Source: Bacteroidales bacterium M8 (GTDB lineage: Bacteria > Bacteroidota > Bacteroidia > Bacteroidales > Muribaculaceae). Taken from it: DNA of 64,000 nucleotides. The number at the start of each line of letters is the position of its first letter. The stretch's first letter is position 1. The stretch is taken from assembly GCA_001689495.1 (NCBI GenBank), contig LUJS01000040.1, forward strand, positions 31,900-95,899. The letters run 5' to 3'. Positions 42,361-51,131 of the stretch are shown one piece after another. Both the position numbers and the translations under genes were made by a program. A model generated the notes under the pieces. It worked only from the letters and a program-made list of their open reading frames with translations. It ran no database searches and was not told the origin of the DNA.

Positions 42361-42447
42361 ATGATGGATAATCCGGACAAAATCATCAACATAGCCAGAG
42401 ACAGCAAAGGGACATACGGATGCGCCATCCCCACCATGCCGACCTGA
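42361..42447 (+). pseudogene. Short frame, probably the 5' remnant of a lost gene
   Basis: 28 codons beginning MMDNPDKIINIARDSKGTYG and ended by TGA. The opening resembles the first helix of AbiEi-type winged-helix antitoxins (KI-x-AR-G), and the placement right behind a promoter is like the leaderless antitoxins nearby, but the rest is missing. It could also be a real small protein. Confidence 0.3.
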
Positions 42448-42536
42448 CATCCCTCGAATGCATATCATTTAAGGTCAATATCGTGCGGATATGTTTCATC
42501 GTGGTGGATTGTCGTTCTTTTTTCGCTAACTTTGTC

Positions 42537-42544
42537 GGTGTCAT
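42537..42544 (+). promoter_or_regulatory. Promoter -7 element (TAACTTTG)
   Basis: TAACTTTG lies 21 bases before ATG 42565 and excludes the earlier in-frame start at 42532. Confidence 0.75.
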
Positions 42545-42564
42545 CTAAAACCTTAACGAACGAC

Positions 42565-44895
42565 ATGAAAACGAGTCACATCCTCATATCCGCGGTCTTG
42601 GCCGCGTCGTGCTGCCTCGCGGCGGCTGCCGGCACTCACCGCCACGTCGAGAATTATCCCGTCAGCGCCGTGCGGCTCACCGAGTCGCCCTTCCGCCACG
42701 CCATGCAGATGGACATGCGCTATCTGCTCGGGCTCGACCCCGACCGCCTGCTGGCGCCATATCTCAAGCAGGCCGGGCTCACCCCCAAGGCCCCCAACTA
42801 TACCAACTGGGAGAATACCGGCCTCGACGGACACATCGGCGGACACTACCTGTCGGCCCTCTCGTACATGTATGCCGCCACGGGCGATGCCGAGATCAAG
42901 CGCCGCCTCGACTACATGCTGTCCGAGCTGCGCAGGTGTCAGGACGCCGCGGGCGACGGCTATCTGTGCGGCGCCCCCGACGGACGCAGGATATGGACCG
43001 AGGTGAGCCGCGGCGACATCCGTCCCGGCGGATTCAACCTCAACGGCGGCTGGGTACCCCTCTACAACATCCACAAGACCTATGCCGGACTGCGCGACGC
43101 TTGGCTGCAGGCCGGAAGCACCGAGGCCCGCGACATGCTCGTGGCCCTCACCGACTGGATGGCCGGGCTGACCGCGGGGCTGACCGACGATCAGGTGCAG
43201 CAGATGCTGGTGAGCGAGCACGGCGGACTCAACGAGGTCTTTGCCGACGTCGCCGCCATCACCGGCAAGCCCGAATATCTCGAACTGGCCCGGCGATTCT
43301 CGCACCGCACCCTGCTCGACCCCCTCTTGGCCGGACAGGACCGCCTCACCGGCATGCACGCCAACACGCAGATACCCAAGGTCATCGGCTTCAAGCGCAT
43401 AGCCGACCTCACCGGCGACGAGGCCATGGACCGGGCCGCCCGCTTCTTCTGGGACACCGTCGTCACCGACCGCACCGTCAGCATCGGCGGCAACAGCGTC
43501 TACGAGCACTTCCACCCCGCCGACGACTTCTCGTCGATGATGTCGAGCGAGCAGGGCCCCGAGACATGCAACACCTACAACATGCTGCGCCTCTCGCGCA
43601 TGCTCTACGAGACCTCGGCCGACACCCGCTACATGGACTTCTACGAGCGCGCCCTCCACAACCACATCCTCTCCACCATCAACCCCGTTCAGGGCGGCTT
43701 CGTCTACTTCACCCCCATGCGCCCCGGCCACTATCGCGTCTACTCCCAGCCCCAGACCTCGATGTGGTGCTGCGTGGGCTCGGGCCTCGAGAACCACGCA
43801 CGCTATGGCGAGGCCATCTACGCCCACTCGTCAGACACCGTCTTCGCCAACCTCTACATCCCCTCGCGGCTCACCTGCGACCGCGGCCTGATCAGCCAGA
43901 CCACCGCCTTCCCCGCCTCAGACAGCATCACCTTCGCCATCGACCCCGCCACCGAGGGCGCCGAGTTCGCGCTGGCCATGCGCATACCCTCATGGACCCG
44001 TCCAGACCAACCCCGCGTCAGCGTCAACGGCAAGGCACAGCCCGCCACCGTCAGCGACGGATACCTCACCCTGCGCCGCCGCTGGCACAAGGGCGACACC
44101 GTCCGCCTCGTCCTGCCCATGCACCTCGATGCCGAACCCCTCCCCGACGGCTCCGAATACGTCTCGTTCGTCTACGGCCCCACGGTCCTCGCCGCACGCA
44201 CCGGCACCGAGCGACAGGACGGCATGTATGCCGACGACAGCCGCGGCGGACACATAGCCCACGGCCCCCGCACCCCCCTCAACGAACTCCCCGCCATCAT
44301 CTCAGACCTCGCCGACATCACCACCCGCGTCACCCCCACGGACGGCAAGCCCCTCCGCTTCAGCCTCACCGGCCTCAGCGACGGCACCACGGTCACCCTC
44401 GAACCCTTTGCCGGCATACACGAGAGCCGCTACATGCTCTACTTCCCCCGCTACACAGCATCACAGTGGCAGCAGAAGCGCGACCAAATCGCCGAGGCCG
44501 AACGCCGGCGCGCCGCCCTCGAGGCCATCACCGCCGACAAAGTCACCTGCGGCGAACAGCAGCCCGAGAGCGACCACTTCATCACCATCGGCTCGTCCGT
44601 CGCAGGCGATGACGACGGCATCCACTGGCGCGAGACCACCGACACCTTCGCCTACCGCATGAACCCCGCCGGGCGCCCCGTCGCCAAAGTGCGCGTCACC
44701 TACCGCCCCGACCCCAAGCGCGACGCCATCATCATGGCCGACGGCATCGAGATAGGCACCCTCCCCGCCTCAGACGGCCCCGTCACCCAACTCGACCTCC
44801 CCCTCGCCTCCACCGCCCCCCTCACCATCACCATCTCCCGCCACCAGACCCCCACCACCCCCCGCATCCACTCCATCCGCCTCCTCACCCAATAG
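42565..44895 (+). CDS. GH127 beta-L-arabinofuranosidase (exported)
   Basis: 776 residues from ATG 42565, with signal peptide (ILISAVLAASCCLAAAAG). The (alpha/alpha)6 barrel carries the GH127 zinc-thiolate centre: ETC in EQGPETCNTYN (Glu about 333, Cys about 335) and the Cys pair in MWCCVGSG (about 402-403), one of which is the nucleophile. A beta-rich domain of about 200 residues follows. GH127 releases beta-L-arabinofuranose from plant glycoproteins or pectin; some members take other sugars. Its own promoter, no clear operon. Confidence 0.9.
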   Translation: MKTSHILISAVLAASCCLAAAAGTHRHVENYPVSAVRLTESPFRHAMQMDMRYLLGLDPDRLLAPYLKQAGLTPKAPNYTNWENTGLDGHIGGHYLSALSYMYAATGDAEIKRRLDYMLSELRRCQDAAGDGYLCGAPDGRRIWTEVSRGDIRPGGFNLNGGWVPLYNIHKTYAGLRDAWLQAGSTEARDMLVALTDWMAGLTAGLTDDQVQQMLVSEHGGLNEVFADVAAITGKPEYLELARRFSHRTLLDPLLAGQDRLTGMHANTQIPKVIGFKRIADLTGDEAMDRAARFFWDTVVTDRTVSIGGNSVYEHFHPADDFSSMMSSEQGPETCNTYNMLRLSRMLYETSADTRYMDFYERALHNHILSTINPVQGGFVYFTPMRPGHYRVYSQPQTSMWCCVGSGLENHARYGEAIYAHSSDTVFANLYIPSRLTCDRGLISQTTAFPASDSITFAIDPATEGAEFALAMRIPSWTRPDQPRVSVNGKAQPATVSDGYLTLRRRWHKGDTVRLVLPMHLDAEPLPDGSEYVSFVYGPTVLAARTGTERQDGMYADDSRGGHIAHGPRTPLNELPAIISDLADITTRVTPTDGKPLRFSLTGLSDGTTVTLEPFAGIHESRYMLYFPRYTASQWQQKRDQIAEAERRRAALEAITADKVTCGEQQPESDHFITIGSSVAGDDDGIHWRETTDTFAYRMNPAGRPVAKVRVTYRPDPKRDAIIMADGIEIGTLPASDGPVTQLDLPLASTAPLTITISRHQTPTTPRIHSIRLLTQ

Positions 44896-44898
44896 CCC

Positions 44899-45023
44899 CC
44901 GTTCAGCGGGCAGCGCTCCCGCCCTCATTGCCGCCCCGCCTTGTGCGGGGCTTGGGAACGTAGCCCCGGGGTAGACGCCCCACCCTCACCCCGCGGCCCC
45001 CGAATGGGGGTCGTGGAATACCC
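44899..45023. repeat. GC-rich dispersed repeat (copy B)
   Basis: 44932-45023 matches 23343-23450 closely (CCCCGCCTTGTGCGGGG, TGGGAACGTAGCCCCGGGG, GGCCCCCGAATGGGGGTCG). The part at 44899-44931 (CGTTCAGCGGGCAGCGCTCC) is also found in altered form at 47649-47680. Lies right behind the GH127 stop. The rest of the gap to 45347 contains no gene I can support. Confidence 0.8.
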
Positions 45024-45347
45024 GCCCCTTTTTTCCCCGTACAGGCACCGTCAGGTGCCCCACCCCACAAAAACTGCCGGCAACCCCGGCAGTTTTTTCA
45101 CAAACCAATTGCAATCTCTGCGTTGGCTCTGTTTGAGATAACAATAATGGGAATATGCCAAACCAAATCTGTGTACTCTCGTGTGCATCGTCAGCGATGA
45201 TAAAATCCCTCTGGATAGAGAATATGTCGTTTTTTATAAAAGTTACCGCCCAAAGGCCATCATCTTCGTCCACAGTTACCATAAATCTCGCTTATCCATA
45301 ATCAAACTCTTGATAAAAACGATCACGACTTGTTGTTTTTATAAATT

Positions 45348-45392
45348 CATAATTGTTATATTTGACAATTATGGATTTATTTATTAATTTTG
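45348..45392 (+). promoter_or_regulatory. Promoter with operator palindrome for the XRE-nuclease pair
   Basis: CATAATTGT (45348-45356) and ACAATTATG (45365-45373) are perfect inverted arms around TATATTTG (45357-45364). The TTTG inside, 45361-45364, is also 20 bases before TAATTTTG at 45385-45392, so the palindrome covers the -33 box of the promoter for the gene at 45420. This is a typical site for self-repression by an XRE protein. Confidence 0.8.
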
Positions 45393-45419
45393 TAGCCAAA
45401 AATAAAACCAAGAATTGAT

Positions 45420-45896
45420 ATGAATAATTTTCCATCAATCGACAGCAAATCAAAGGCAAGAGTCATTGACAATAAAATGGTCGAAGTCACAGCACCTGAC
45501 GGCGAAGTATTCCATATACTCTGTCAAATAGGCATATATATAAGCGAGGAAACAAAACAATACGAACTTCGCGTTATCGAAGCTATTTTCGATAAGAACT
45601 ATTCTGAGGATAAAGAACTGATGATTAATAGTATTTGGAGAGATGCAATATCAAACGGAGTGTCTTTCAGAGGCATCAGTTCAGGCAATCGGCAAAAAGA
45701 GCGTGCGAGAATAGGCTATAGAATAAGACAACTTAGAGAAGAAAGAGGTATTGAAGCTCGCGACCTTGCTAAATTAGCAGGCATTGATGCCGCAAATATG
45801 AGTAGAATCGAAAATGGAAAATACTCTGTAGGCATTGATATTCTATCTAAAATTGCTGCCTCTTTAGGAAAAAAAATAGACTTAGTTGATATTTGA
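45420..45896 (+). CDS. XRE-family HTH regulator with N-terminal extension
   Basis: 158 residues. Residues about 95-155 form a Cro/C1-type domain: RIGYRIRQLREERGIEARDL and AKLAGIDAANMSRIENGKYS followed by a capping helix. The first 90 residues (SKARVIDNKMVEVTAPDGEV) are an extra sensory or dimerising domain I do not recognise. AT-rich, unlike the neighbours. One base after its stop begins the nuclease-like gene. Probably represses both via the palindrome upstream. Confidence 0.85.
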   Translation: MNNFPSIDSKSKARVIDNKMVEVTAPDGEVFHILCQIGIYISEETKQYELRVIEAIFDKNYSEDKELMINSIWRDAISNGVSFRGISSGNRQKERARIGYRIRQLREERGIEARDLAKLAGIDAANMSRIENGKYSVGIDILSKIAASLGKKIDLVDI

Positions 45897-45897
45897 T

Positions 45898-46956
45898 ATG
45901 GTTAAACAAGACTATAGATATGCATTGGATAAAGACCGGTGCATAATAAATGTGCAGAATGCCCGTAAAAGCGTAGATTATTTCTGCCCTTGTTGCGGAG
46001 CAATTATGATTCCAAAACAAGGTACAAAAAGGAGATGGCATTTTGCGCATAAGGGTAATATTGGAGATTGTTCTTATGAAACATATCTTCATCAGATTGC
46101 TAAAAAACGTATTCGTGATTGTTTTGAACGGTCATCACATTTCATCATTTCTTTACACACAGATGCTGTCTGTGCTATCAAAGATTGTCCAATCGGAAAA
46201 CCTCAACACTGCAATTGGGTTACCAAGAAGTCTTTTGATCTGAAAAACTACTACGATACCTGTTTAGAGGAATCATTTGTCGGAAAATTCAAAGCAGACC
46301 TTCTATTGACAAATAGTAAAAATTTTGATAGAGATCCCATTTTAATTGAGATTAAAGTATCACATAAATCAACAGAAGAAAAAATACAGTCAGGTTATCG
46401 AATTATCGAAATATGTATTGATTCTGAAGATGACATAGACCAAATAACTTCGACCGCTCAAATTAATGAAAGTGAAGGTTATTTGGATAATTGGTTTAAA
46501 AAGCCCAATGAGAAAATCAAATTCTACAACTTCAAAGCCAACTCATTCGAGATTCCAGATTTAGAACATCAACCATCCAAATACATATTTTGGATTGATT
46601 CAAAGAAATTTTTTCACTTCCAGAATATAGGTCATTGTTTAACTCCTATTCCTAGTGTAGTTGAAAACTCTATATTTAGAATTGAATCAACAATTCCGAT
46701 AATTCGTCATATTGCCTTTAAAGAGTTATTGCAATCCGGTCTTGGAATCAAGTACTGTACCATGTGCCAATTCTATCGGATGAATGATTATCATGAGAAA
46801 TCAATCTGTATCCTATATAAATCTAAGGGAACTAAACAATTTCCAAGATTATCCGATGCCGCAATTTGTCAGCATTTTAGACAAGTTGACTTTAATCGCT
46901 TGTCTGATTATTCTACAATGAAAGACAGTGAATACAAAATAACCATGCGGATTTAA
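45898..46956 (+). CDS. CoiA-like protein with zinc finger and PD-(D/E)XK nuclease-like core
   Basis: 352 residues from ATG 45898 (a TTG at 45886 is a less likely start). N-terminal zinc-finger-like CPCCGAIM followed by WHFAH, the hallmark of the competence protein CoiA family. Further on GKFKADLLLTNSK and PILIEIKVSHKS give D-x(n)-ExK of a PD-(D/E)XK nuclease. A second Cys cluster (YCTMCQFYRMNDYHEKSICIL) lies at the C terminus. Bacteroidota are not known to use CoiA for competence, so a defence or restriction-like nuclease is possible. AT-rich and probably acquired. Confidence 0.75.
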   Translation: MVKQDYRYALDKDRCIINVQNARKSVDYFCPCCGAIMIPKQGTKRRWHFAHKGNIGDCSYETYLHQIAKKRIRDCFERSSHFIISLHTDAVCAIKDCPIGKPQHCNWVTKKSFDLKNYYDTCLEESFVGKFKADLLLTNSKNFDRDPILIEIKVSHKSTEEKIQSGYRIIEICIDSEDDIDQITSTAQINESEGYLDNWFKKPNEKIKFYNFKANSFEIPDLEHQPSKYIFWIDSKKFFHFQNIGHCLTPIPSVVENSIFRIESTIPIIRHIAFKELLQSGLGIKYCTMCQFYRMNDYHEKSICILYKSKGTKQFPRLSDAAICQHFRQVDFNRLSDYSTMKDSEYKITMRI

Positions 46957-47115
46957 TTGATTTTTTACTATACCACGCTTACCGAAAAAATCAAAGTGCA
47001 CCCCTTGTTTCTCATTTGCATTGCGCAAGTCCGTCAGGCTCATTCTTATCCGCCCGGCACATTCAGTTGCCCACCCTCTTCGGCATAAACGCACCTATTT
47101 TTCGCGGCGGCATTC

Positions 47116-47123
47116 TACCTTTG
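47116..47123 (+). promoter_or_regulatory. Promoter -7 element (TACCTTTG)
   Basis: TACCTTTG ends five bases before GTG 47129; the mRNA would be leaderless. Confidence 0.6.
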
Positions 47124-47128
47124 CCGCC

Positions 47129-47794
47129 GTGAAACAGCTCGCACGCATATCAACCCCGTGGCACTACCACTTCCAGCGCTGGCTCGGCAGGACGCTCACA
47201 CCCGCCGAGCGCGCCGTCATATCCCCGCTCGAGCGCAACAGATGTCACCGCGACAACCGTCCCGCCATCATCATAGACCCGCCCGGCCAAGATACCCGCG
47301 AGCTCCTGAAATCCTACCTCCTCTACCGCATCGGCACCCGTCAGGGCCTCCTAATGCTCCCCGTCCGCAAAGACCATAGAGCAAAAAACAAAAACATAAG
47401 GCTCGGCACCCTCCGCCGCCCCGACAGCATCAGGGGCCAGACCGTCCACAGCGCGGTGGTCATCGGATACAAGCATAGAGGCCCCAAGGGCCTTCGCCGG
47501 CTCATCTCCGCCCTCCTCCCCACCACCTGCGCGAACGGCCTCCTCATCATCCACGCCGACCGCCTCCCCCGCACCATCCCCGAGGCCTTCCTCATCCTCA
47601 GGCCCATCCCCGCAGTCCCCGAGCAATCCACCTCACCACCACCTGTTCCCGTTCAGGGAGCAACGCTCCCGGCCCCGTTGCAAACAATTCCCAAATCCCA
47701 ATTCCCAACTCCCAATTATCGTCCTCATCGACGGCCATTGCGCTACACCGTGCTGCGCGTCCCAAAGACAAATCGCACGGCAAGCGCACATTGA
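47129..47794 (+). CDS. Basic protein of unknown function
   Basis: 221 residues from GTG 47129, chosen because the promoter lies just before it. Lys/Arg- and Pro-rich. IIIDPPGQDTRELLKSYLLY stands where a P-loop ATPase would have its Walker A, and RGQTVHSAVVIGY stands where the Walker B strand would be, rather like the order in terminase large subunits, but the GK(T/S) is missing. The C-terminal 60 residues are low-complexity and overlap a copy of a dispersed repeat. It may be a decayed phage or element gene. Confidence 0.4.
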   Translation: MKQLARISTPWHYHFQRWLGRTLTPAERAVISPLERNRCHRDNRPAIIIDPPGQDTRELLKSYLLYRIGTRQGLLMLPVRKDHRAKNKNIRLGTLRRPDSIRGQTVHSAVVIGYKHRGPKGLRRLISALLPTTCANGLLIIHADRLPRTIPEAFLILRPIPAVPEQSTSPPPVPVQGATLPAPLQTIPKSQFPTPNYRPHRRPLRYTVLRVPKTNRTASAH

Positions 47795-47828
47795 CATATT
47801 GATTCATTGGTTTATCCGCAATTATCAC

Positions 47829-47836
47829 TATCTTTG
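47829..47836 (+). promoter_or_regulatory. Promoter -7 element (TATCTTTG)
   Basis: TATCTTTG lies 23 bases before ATG 47859 and excludes an earlier in-frame start at 47799. Confidence 0.75.
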
Positions 47837-47858
47837 TTGCTGTAATCATCACATAGCC

Positions 47859-49832
47859 ATGACAATGAAAAGACAGGTTTTTCTTCCGATATTTTTTGTG
47901 GCGTTGGCGGCGGGGGCATCGGTGACGGTGACGGGGCCGGACGGGCGCCTTGCGATCACGGTCGATACCCTCGCGGGGGGCGTGCCGGCATATTCGGTGG
48001 TCTATGACGGCACCACCGTCATCAAGCCGTCGCCTCTGGGCTTCAGGATGGCCGACGGCAGGGACTATGCCCTCGGCATGACCCTCGCGGCTCACTCGCG
48101 GGATTCTGTCAGCCGCTCGTTCGCTCAGGACCGCATCAAGCAGAGCCGTGTCGACTGGCGCGCCAACACGCTGCACACCACGTTCAGCGGCCCGGATGGA
48201 CGAGAGATGACTGTCGAGTGGGAGGTGGCCGACAACGACATCGCCTTCCGCTATCACATACCTCCGCACAATGAGCGGCGGGGCGTCGTCATTGCGTCCG
48301 AGGCCACGGGATACCGCTTCGAGGGCGACTCGACGACCATCTTCGCCACGCCGCAGAGCGATGCCATGATAGGCTGGAAGCGCACCAAGCCGAGCTATGA
48401 GGAATACTATGTGGTCGATGCCCCGATGGTCGAGCGCTCGCAGTTTGGCCACGGATTCACTTGGCCCGCCCTCTTCCGCACCGCCACGCCCGGCGGCGAC
48501 GTCTGGACGCTGCTCTCCGAAACCGGCGTCGACGGATATTACTGCGCATCGCACCTCGGCGACTGCGTGGATGGCACATTCGGCGTGGTCTATCCGATGC
48601 CCGACGAGAACAACGGCAACGGCTCGGCTGCGCCCGGCATCTCGCTGCCCGCCGCTACGCCGTGGCGCACCATCACCGTCGGGTCATCGCTTGCCCCGGT
48701 GGTAGAGACCGTGGTGCCGTGGAGTGTGGTCGAGCCGCGATATGCCACAGAGCGCCCCGCGCGCCAGGGCAAGGGCACTTGGAGCTGGCTGTTGTGGCAG
48801 GACGGATCCATCAACCCCGACGACCAGAAGAGATTCATCGACTTTGCCGCCGAGATGGGCTATGACAACGTGCTGATAGACAACTGGTGGGACACGCGCA
48901 TTGGCCGCGAGGGAGTCGAGAGGCTGATTGAATATGCCCGCAGCAAAGGTGTCAACGTGATACTGTGGTACTCGTCGAGCGGCCACTGGAACGACATCGT
49001 GCAGGGCCCCACCAACCTGATGGACCGCCCAATAGTGCGCAAGAAGGAGATGCGGTGGCTGCGCGACCACGGCGTGCGCAACATCAAGGTAGACTTTTTC
49101 GGCGGCGACAAGCAGGAGACCATGCGCCTGTACGAGGACATACTCAGCGACGCCGCCGACCACGGCATAGACGTGATATTCCACGGCTGCACACTGCCCC
49201 GCGGCTGGGAGAGGATGTATCCCAACTTCGTAGGCTCGGAGGCCGTGCTGGCGTCCGAGAACCTCATCTTCAGTCAGGATTTCTGCGACAAGGAGTCGCT
49301 GCAGGCCACCCTCTATCCATTCACCCGCAATGCGGTGGCCACGATGGAGTATGGCGGCACGCTGCTGAACCGCCGCATGAACCGCGGCAACGATGGCGGC
49401 AACATACGCCGCACGGGCGATGCGTTCCAGCTGGCCACGGCCGTGCTGTATCAGAATCCGGTGCAGAACTTCGGCCTCGCGCCCAACAATCTCGCCGACG
49501 CGCCCGCCGAGGCCATCGAGTTCATGAAGTCAGTGCCCACCACGTGGGACGAGACCCTGTTCATCGACGGCTATCCCGGCCGATACATAGTGATGGCGCG
49601 CCGCAGCGGCGAGGACTGGTACATAACCGGCGTCAACGCCACCCGCGAGCCCATTGAGCTGCGCATACCCCTCGCCCCCATGCGCCTGACCGGTGGCGAG
49701 GCCAAGGTCTACTCCGACCGCCGTACCAAGAAAGGCATCGAGCTGCGCACCGAGCGCCGCAAGACCGACCGCAGAGGCCATCTCCCCGTCACCATCATCC
49801 CCGACGGCGGCGTGGTGGCGATAGTCCGCTGA
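47859..49832 (+). CDS. GH97 alpha-glycosidase, probably retaining type
   Basis: 657 residues from ATG 47859 with signal peptide. The N-terminal beta-sandwich (SVTVTGPDGRLAITVDTLAG), the (beta/alpha)8 barrel and the C-terminal beta domain are in the GH97 order. The barrel strand NIKVDFFGGDKQE has an Asp (about residue 412) at the place of the nucleophile in retaining GH97 enzymes such as alpha-galactosidase; inverting SusB types lack it. Substrate is therefore probably an alpha-galactoside. Single gene convergent to the BNR-4 gene. Confidence 0.85.
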   Translation: MTMKRQVFLPIFFVALAAGASVTVTGPDGRLAITVDTLAGGVPAYSVVYDGTTVIKPSPLGFRMADGRDYALGMTLAAHSRDSVSRSFAQDRIKQSRVDWRANTLHTTFSGPDGREMTVEWEVADNDIAFRYHIPPHNERRGVVIASEATGYRFEGDSTTIFATPQSDAMIGWKRTKPSYEEYYVVDAPMVERSQFGHGFTWPALFRTATPGGDVWTLLSETGVDGYYCASHLGDCVDGTFGVVYPMPDENNGNGSAAPGISLPAATPWRTITVGSSLAPVVETVVPWSVVEPRYATERPARQGKGTWSWLLWQDGSINPDDQKRFIDFAAEMGYDNVLIDNWWDTRIGREGVERLIEYARSKGVNVILWYSSSGHWNDIVQGPTNLMDRPIVRKKEMRWLRDHGVRNIKVDFFGGDKQETMRLYEDILSDAADHGIDVIFHGCTLPRGWERMYPNFVGSEAVLASENLIFSQDFCDKESLQATLYPFTRNAVATMEYGGTLLNRRMNRGNDGGNIRRTGDAFQLATAVLYQNPVQNFGLAPNNLADAPAEAIEFMKSVPTTWDETLFIDGYPGRYIVMARRSGEDWYITGVNATREPIELRIPLAPMRLTGGEAKVYSDRRTKKGIELRTERRKTDRRGHLPVTIIPDGGVVAIVR

Positions 49833-49834
49833 CC

Positions 49835-51115
49835 CTATCTCACCTCGAGTATGAAGACCGGCTCGGGGGCGGCGTCGGTGACGCGCTCGCCGTCGCCCTG
49901 CGAGGTCTTCTGCACATAGAGGTGCAGGCTCCCCGTCTGACGCCACAGCGGACGGTCGAACGAGGGCTCCCACGCATCGACCCCGAAGTCGGTAAGGTCG
50001 GCGACCGTCCATGTCGAGTCGCCGAAACGGCGCGAGGCCATGGTGACGCGGCTGCCCCGCTCGGCATCGCGATAGACATAGTGCAGTCTACGACCGTCAG
50101 ACATGACGCAGGGACGCGACACGGGTATCATCTTGGTGCCGCCACCCGACAGCGTGAACGGCGTGCCGCGACGGCCCACGGTCTCCATGCTCCACGCCGC
50201 GCCGTCGTGCGACACCAGCCTGTATTGCGGCACCGAGTCGCCCTGCTCGCGCCAGTACGTGGCTATGAGCGGACGGCCGTCGGGAGTCGTGGTCATCGAG
50301 GTCTGGTTTATCAGCTCGGAGTTCTGCGGTATCCGCCATGCCGTCTCGGCCTGCGAGAGCGTTATGGGCAGCTCGTATGGCGTGCCGTCGCTGCGTCGCC
50401 ACGACCGTCCGCCGTCGTCAGACACGGCATAGCACAGGTCGTGGTTGGTCTCGACCAGCCATGTCTCGCGCCACACCCACGACAAGTGTATGCGCCCCTG
50501 CGGGTCGGTACACATCTGCCAGTAGGCATTGCGGACCCCCTCGCCGTCAATCAGCACGTCGTGTACCCTCGACCATCGGCGAGTCTCGGGATCATATCGG
50601 TTCATCACCATGTTGCCACGGCCCGACTGCCCCGAACGGTAGACGAATATCAGCCCGCCGTCTGGCATCGCGTGAAATTCGGGATACGTCACGTCATCCT
50701 CGAGCGCACCGGTCATCGGCTCGAGAGGCCCCAGATCGAGCGACCCCGGGGCCACCGAGCGGGCATAGCGCAGGGGGTGTCCGTGGTGGTCGAACGACGC
50801 ATGCAGATAGCCGTCGCCGTCCAAGGCAATGGATATGACATTGTGGCCGTCGCTGACGTTGCCCTTGTACTGCGTGCGGCGCACTGTCCAGTCGTCGGTG
50901 CCGAGGCGGCGCTTGGCCAGAGTGACATATCCGTCAGGGTCATAGAACGACGCATATTGCACCGAGTCGTGCGTGGCCACGGACCCGAGGCGGAATATGG
51001 CAGTGTTGACCGACGTGGCACTGTACCCACTGGCTATCCGCGACAGCCTCGCGCCCCCGCCGCCGTATGCGGCACCGGCGCACAGGGCCAGTGCCAGAGC
51101 TAATTGGTATCTCAT
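49835..51115 (-). CDS. BNR-4 repeat protein, possible rhamnosyl-glucuronate lyase
   Basis: 426 residues with a signal peptide. Repeated beta-propeller blades are marked by SxDGG/DGxx turns such as SDDGGRSW and ALDGDGYLHASFDHHG. This is the BNR_4 family of secreted seven-bladed propellers, which includes polysaccharide lyases acting on glucuronate-rhamnose linkages. The HASFDHHG and H/Y-rich stretches may be the catalytic area. It follows the GH105-DUF2264 gene by 16 bases, which would take up the unsaturated uronate made by such a lyase. Confidence 0.7.
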   Translation of the reverse strand: MRYQLALALALCAGAAYGGGGARLSRIASGYSATSVNTAIFRLGSVATHDSVQYASFYDPDGYVTLAKRRLGTDDWTVRRTQYKGNVSDGHNVISIALDGDGYLHASFDHHGHPLRYARSVAPGSLDLGPLEPMTGALEDDVTYPEFHAMPDGGLIFVYRSGQSGRGNMVMNRYDPETRRWSRVHDVLIDGEGVRNAYWQMCTDPQGRIHLSWVWRETWLVETNHDLCYAVSDDGGRSWRRSDGTPYELPITLSQAETAWRIPQNSELINQTSMTTTPDGRPLIATYWREQGDSVPQYRLVSHDGAAWSMETVGRRGTPFTLSGGGTKMIPVSRPCVMSDGRRLHYVYRDAERGSRVTMASRRFGDSTWTVADLTDFGVDAWEPSFDRPLWRQTGSLHLYVQKTSQGDGERVTDAAPEPVFILEVR

Positions 51116-51131
51116 CTCTTAGTCCCTTTTA

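Noticed and set aside
42609..44612. 667-codon Arg/His/Pro-rich frame within the GH127 gene
   Set aside because: Typical frame-shifted reading of a GC-rich gene; no start signal and no fold-like pattern.
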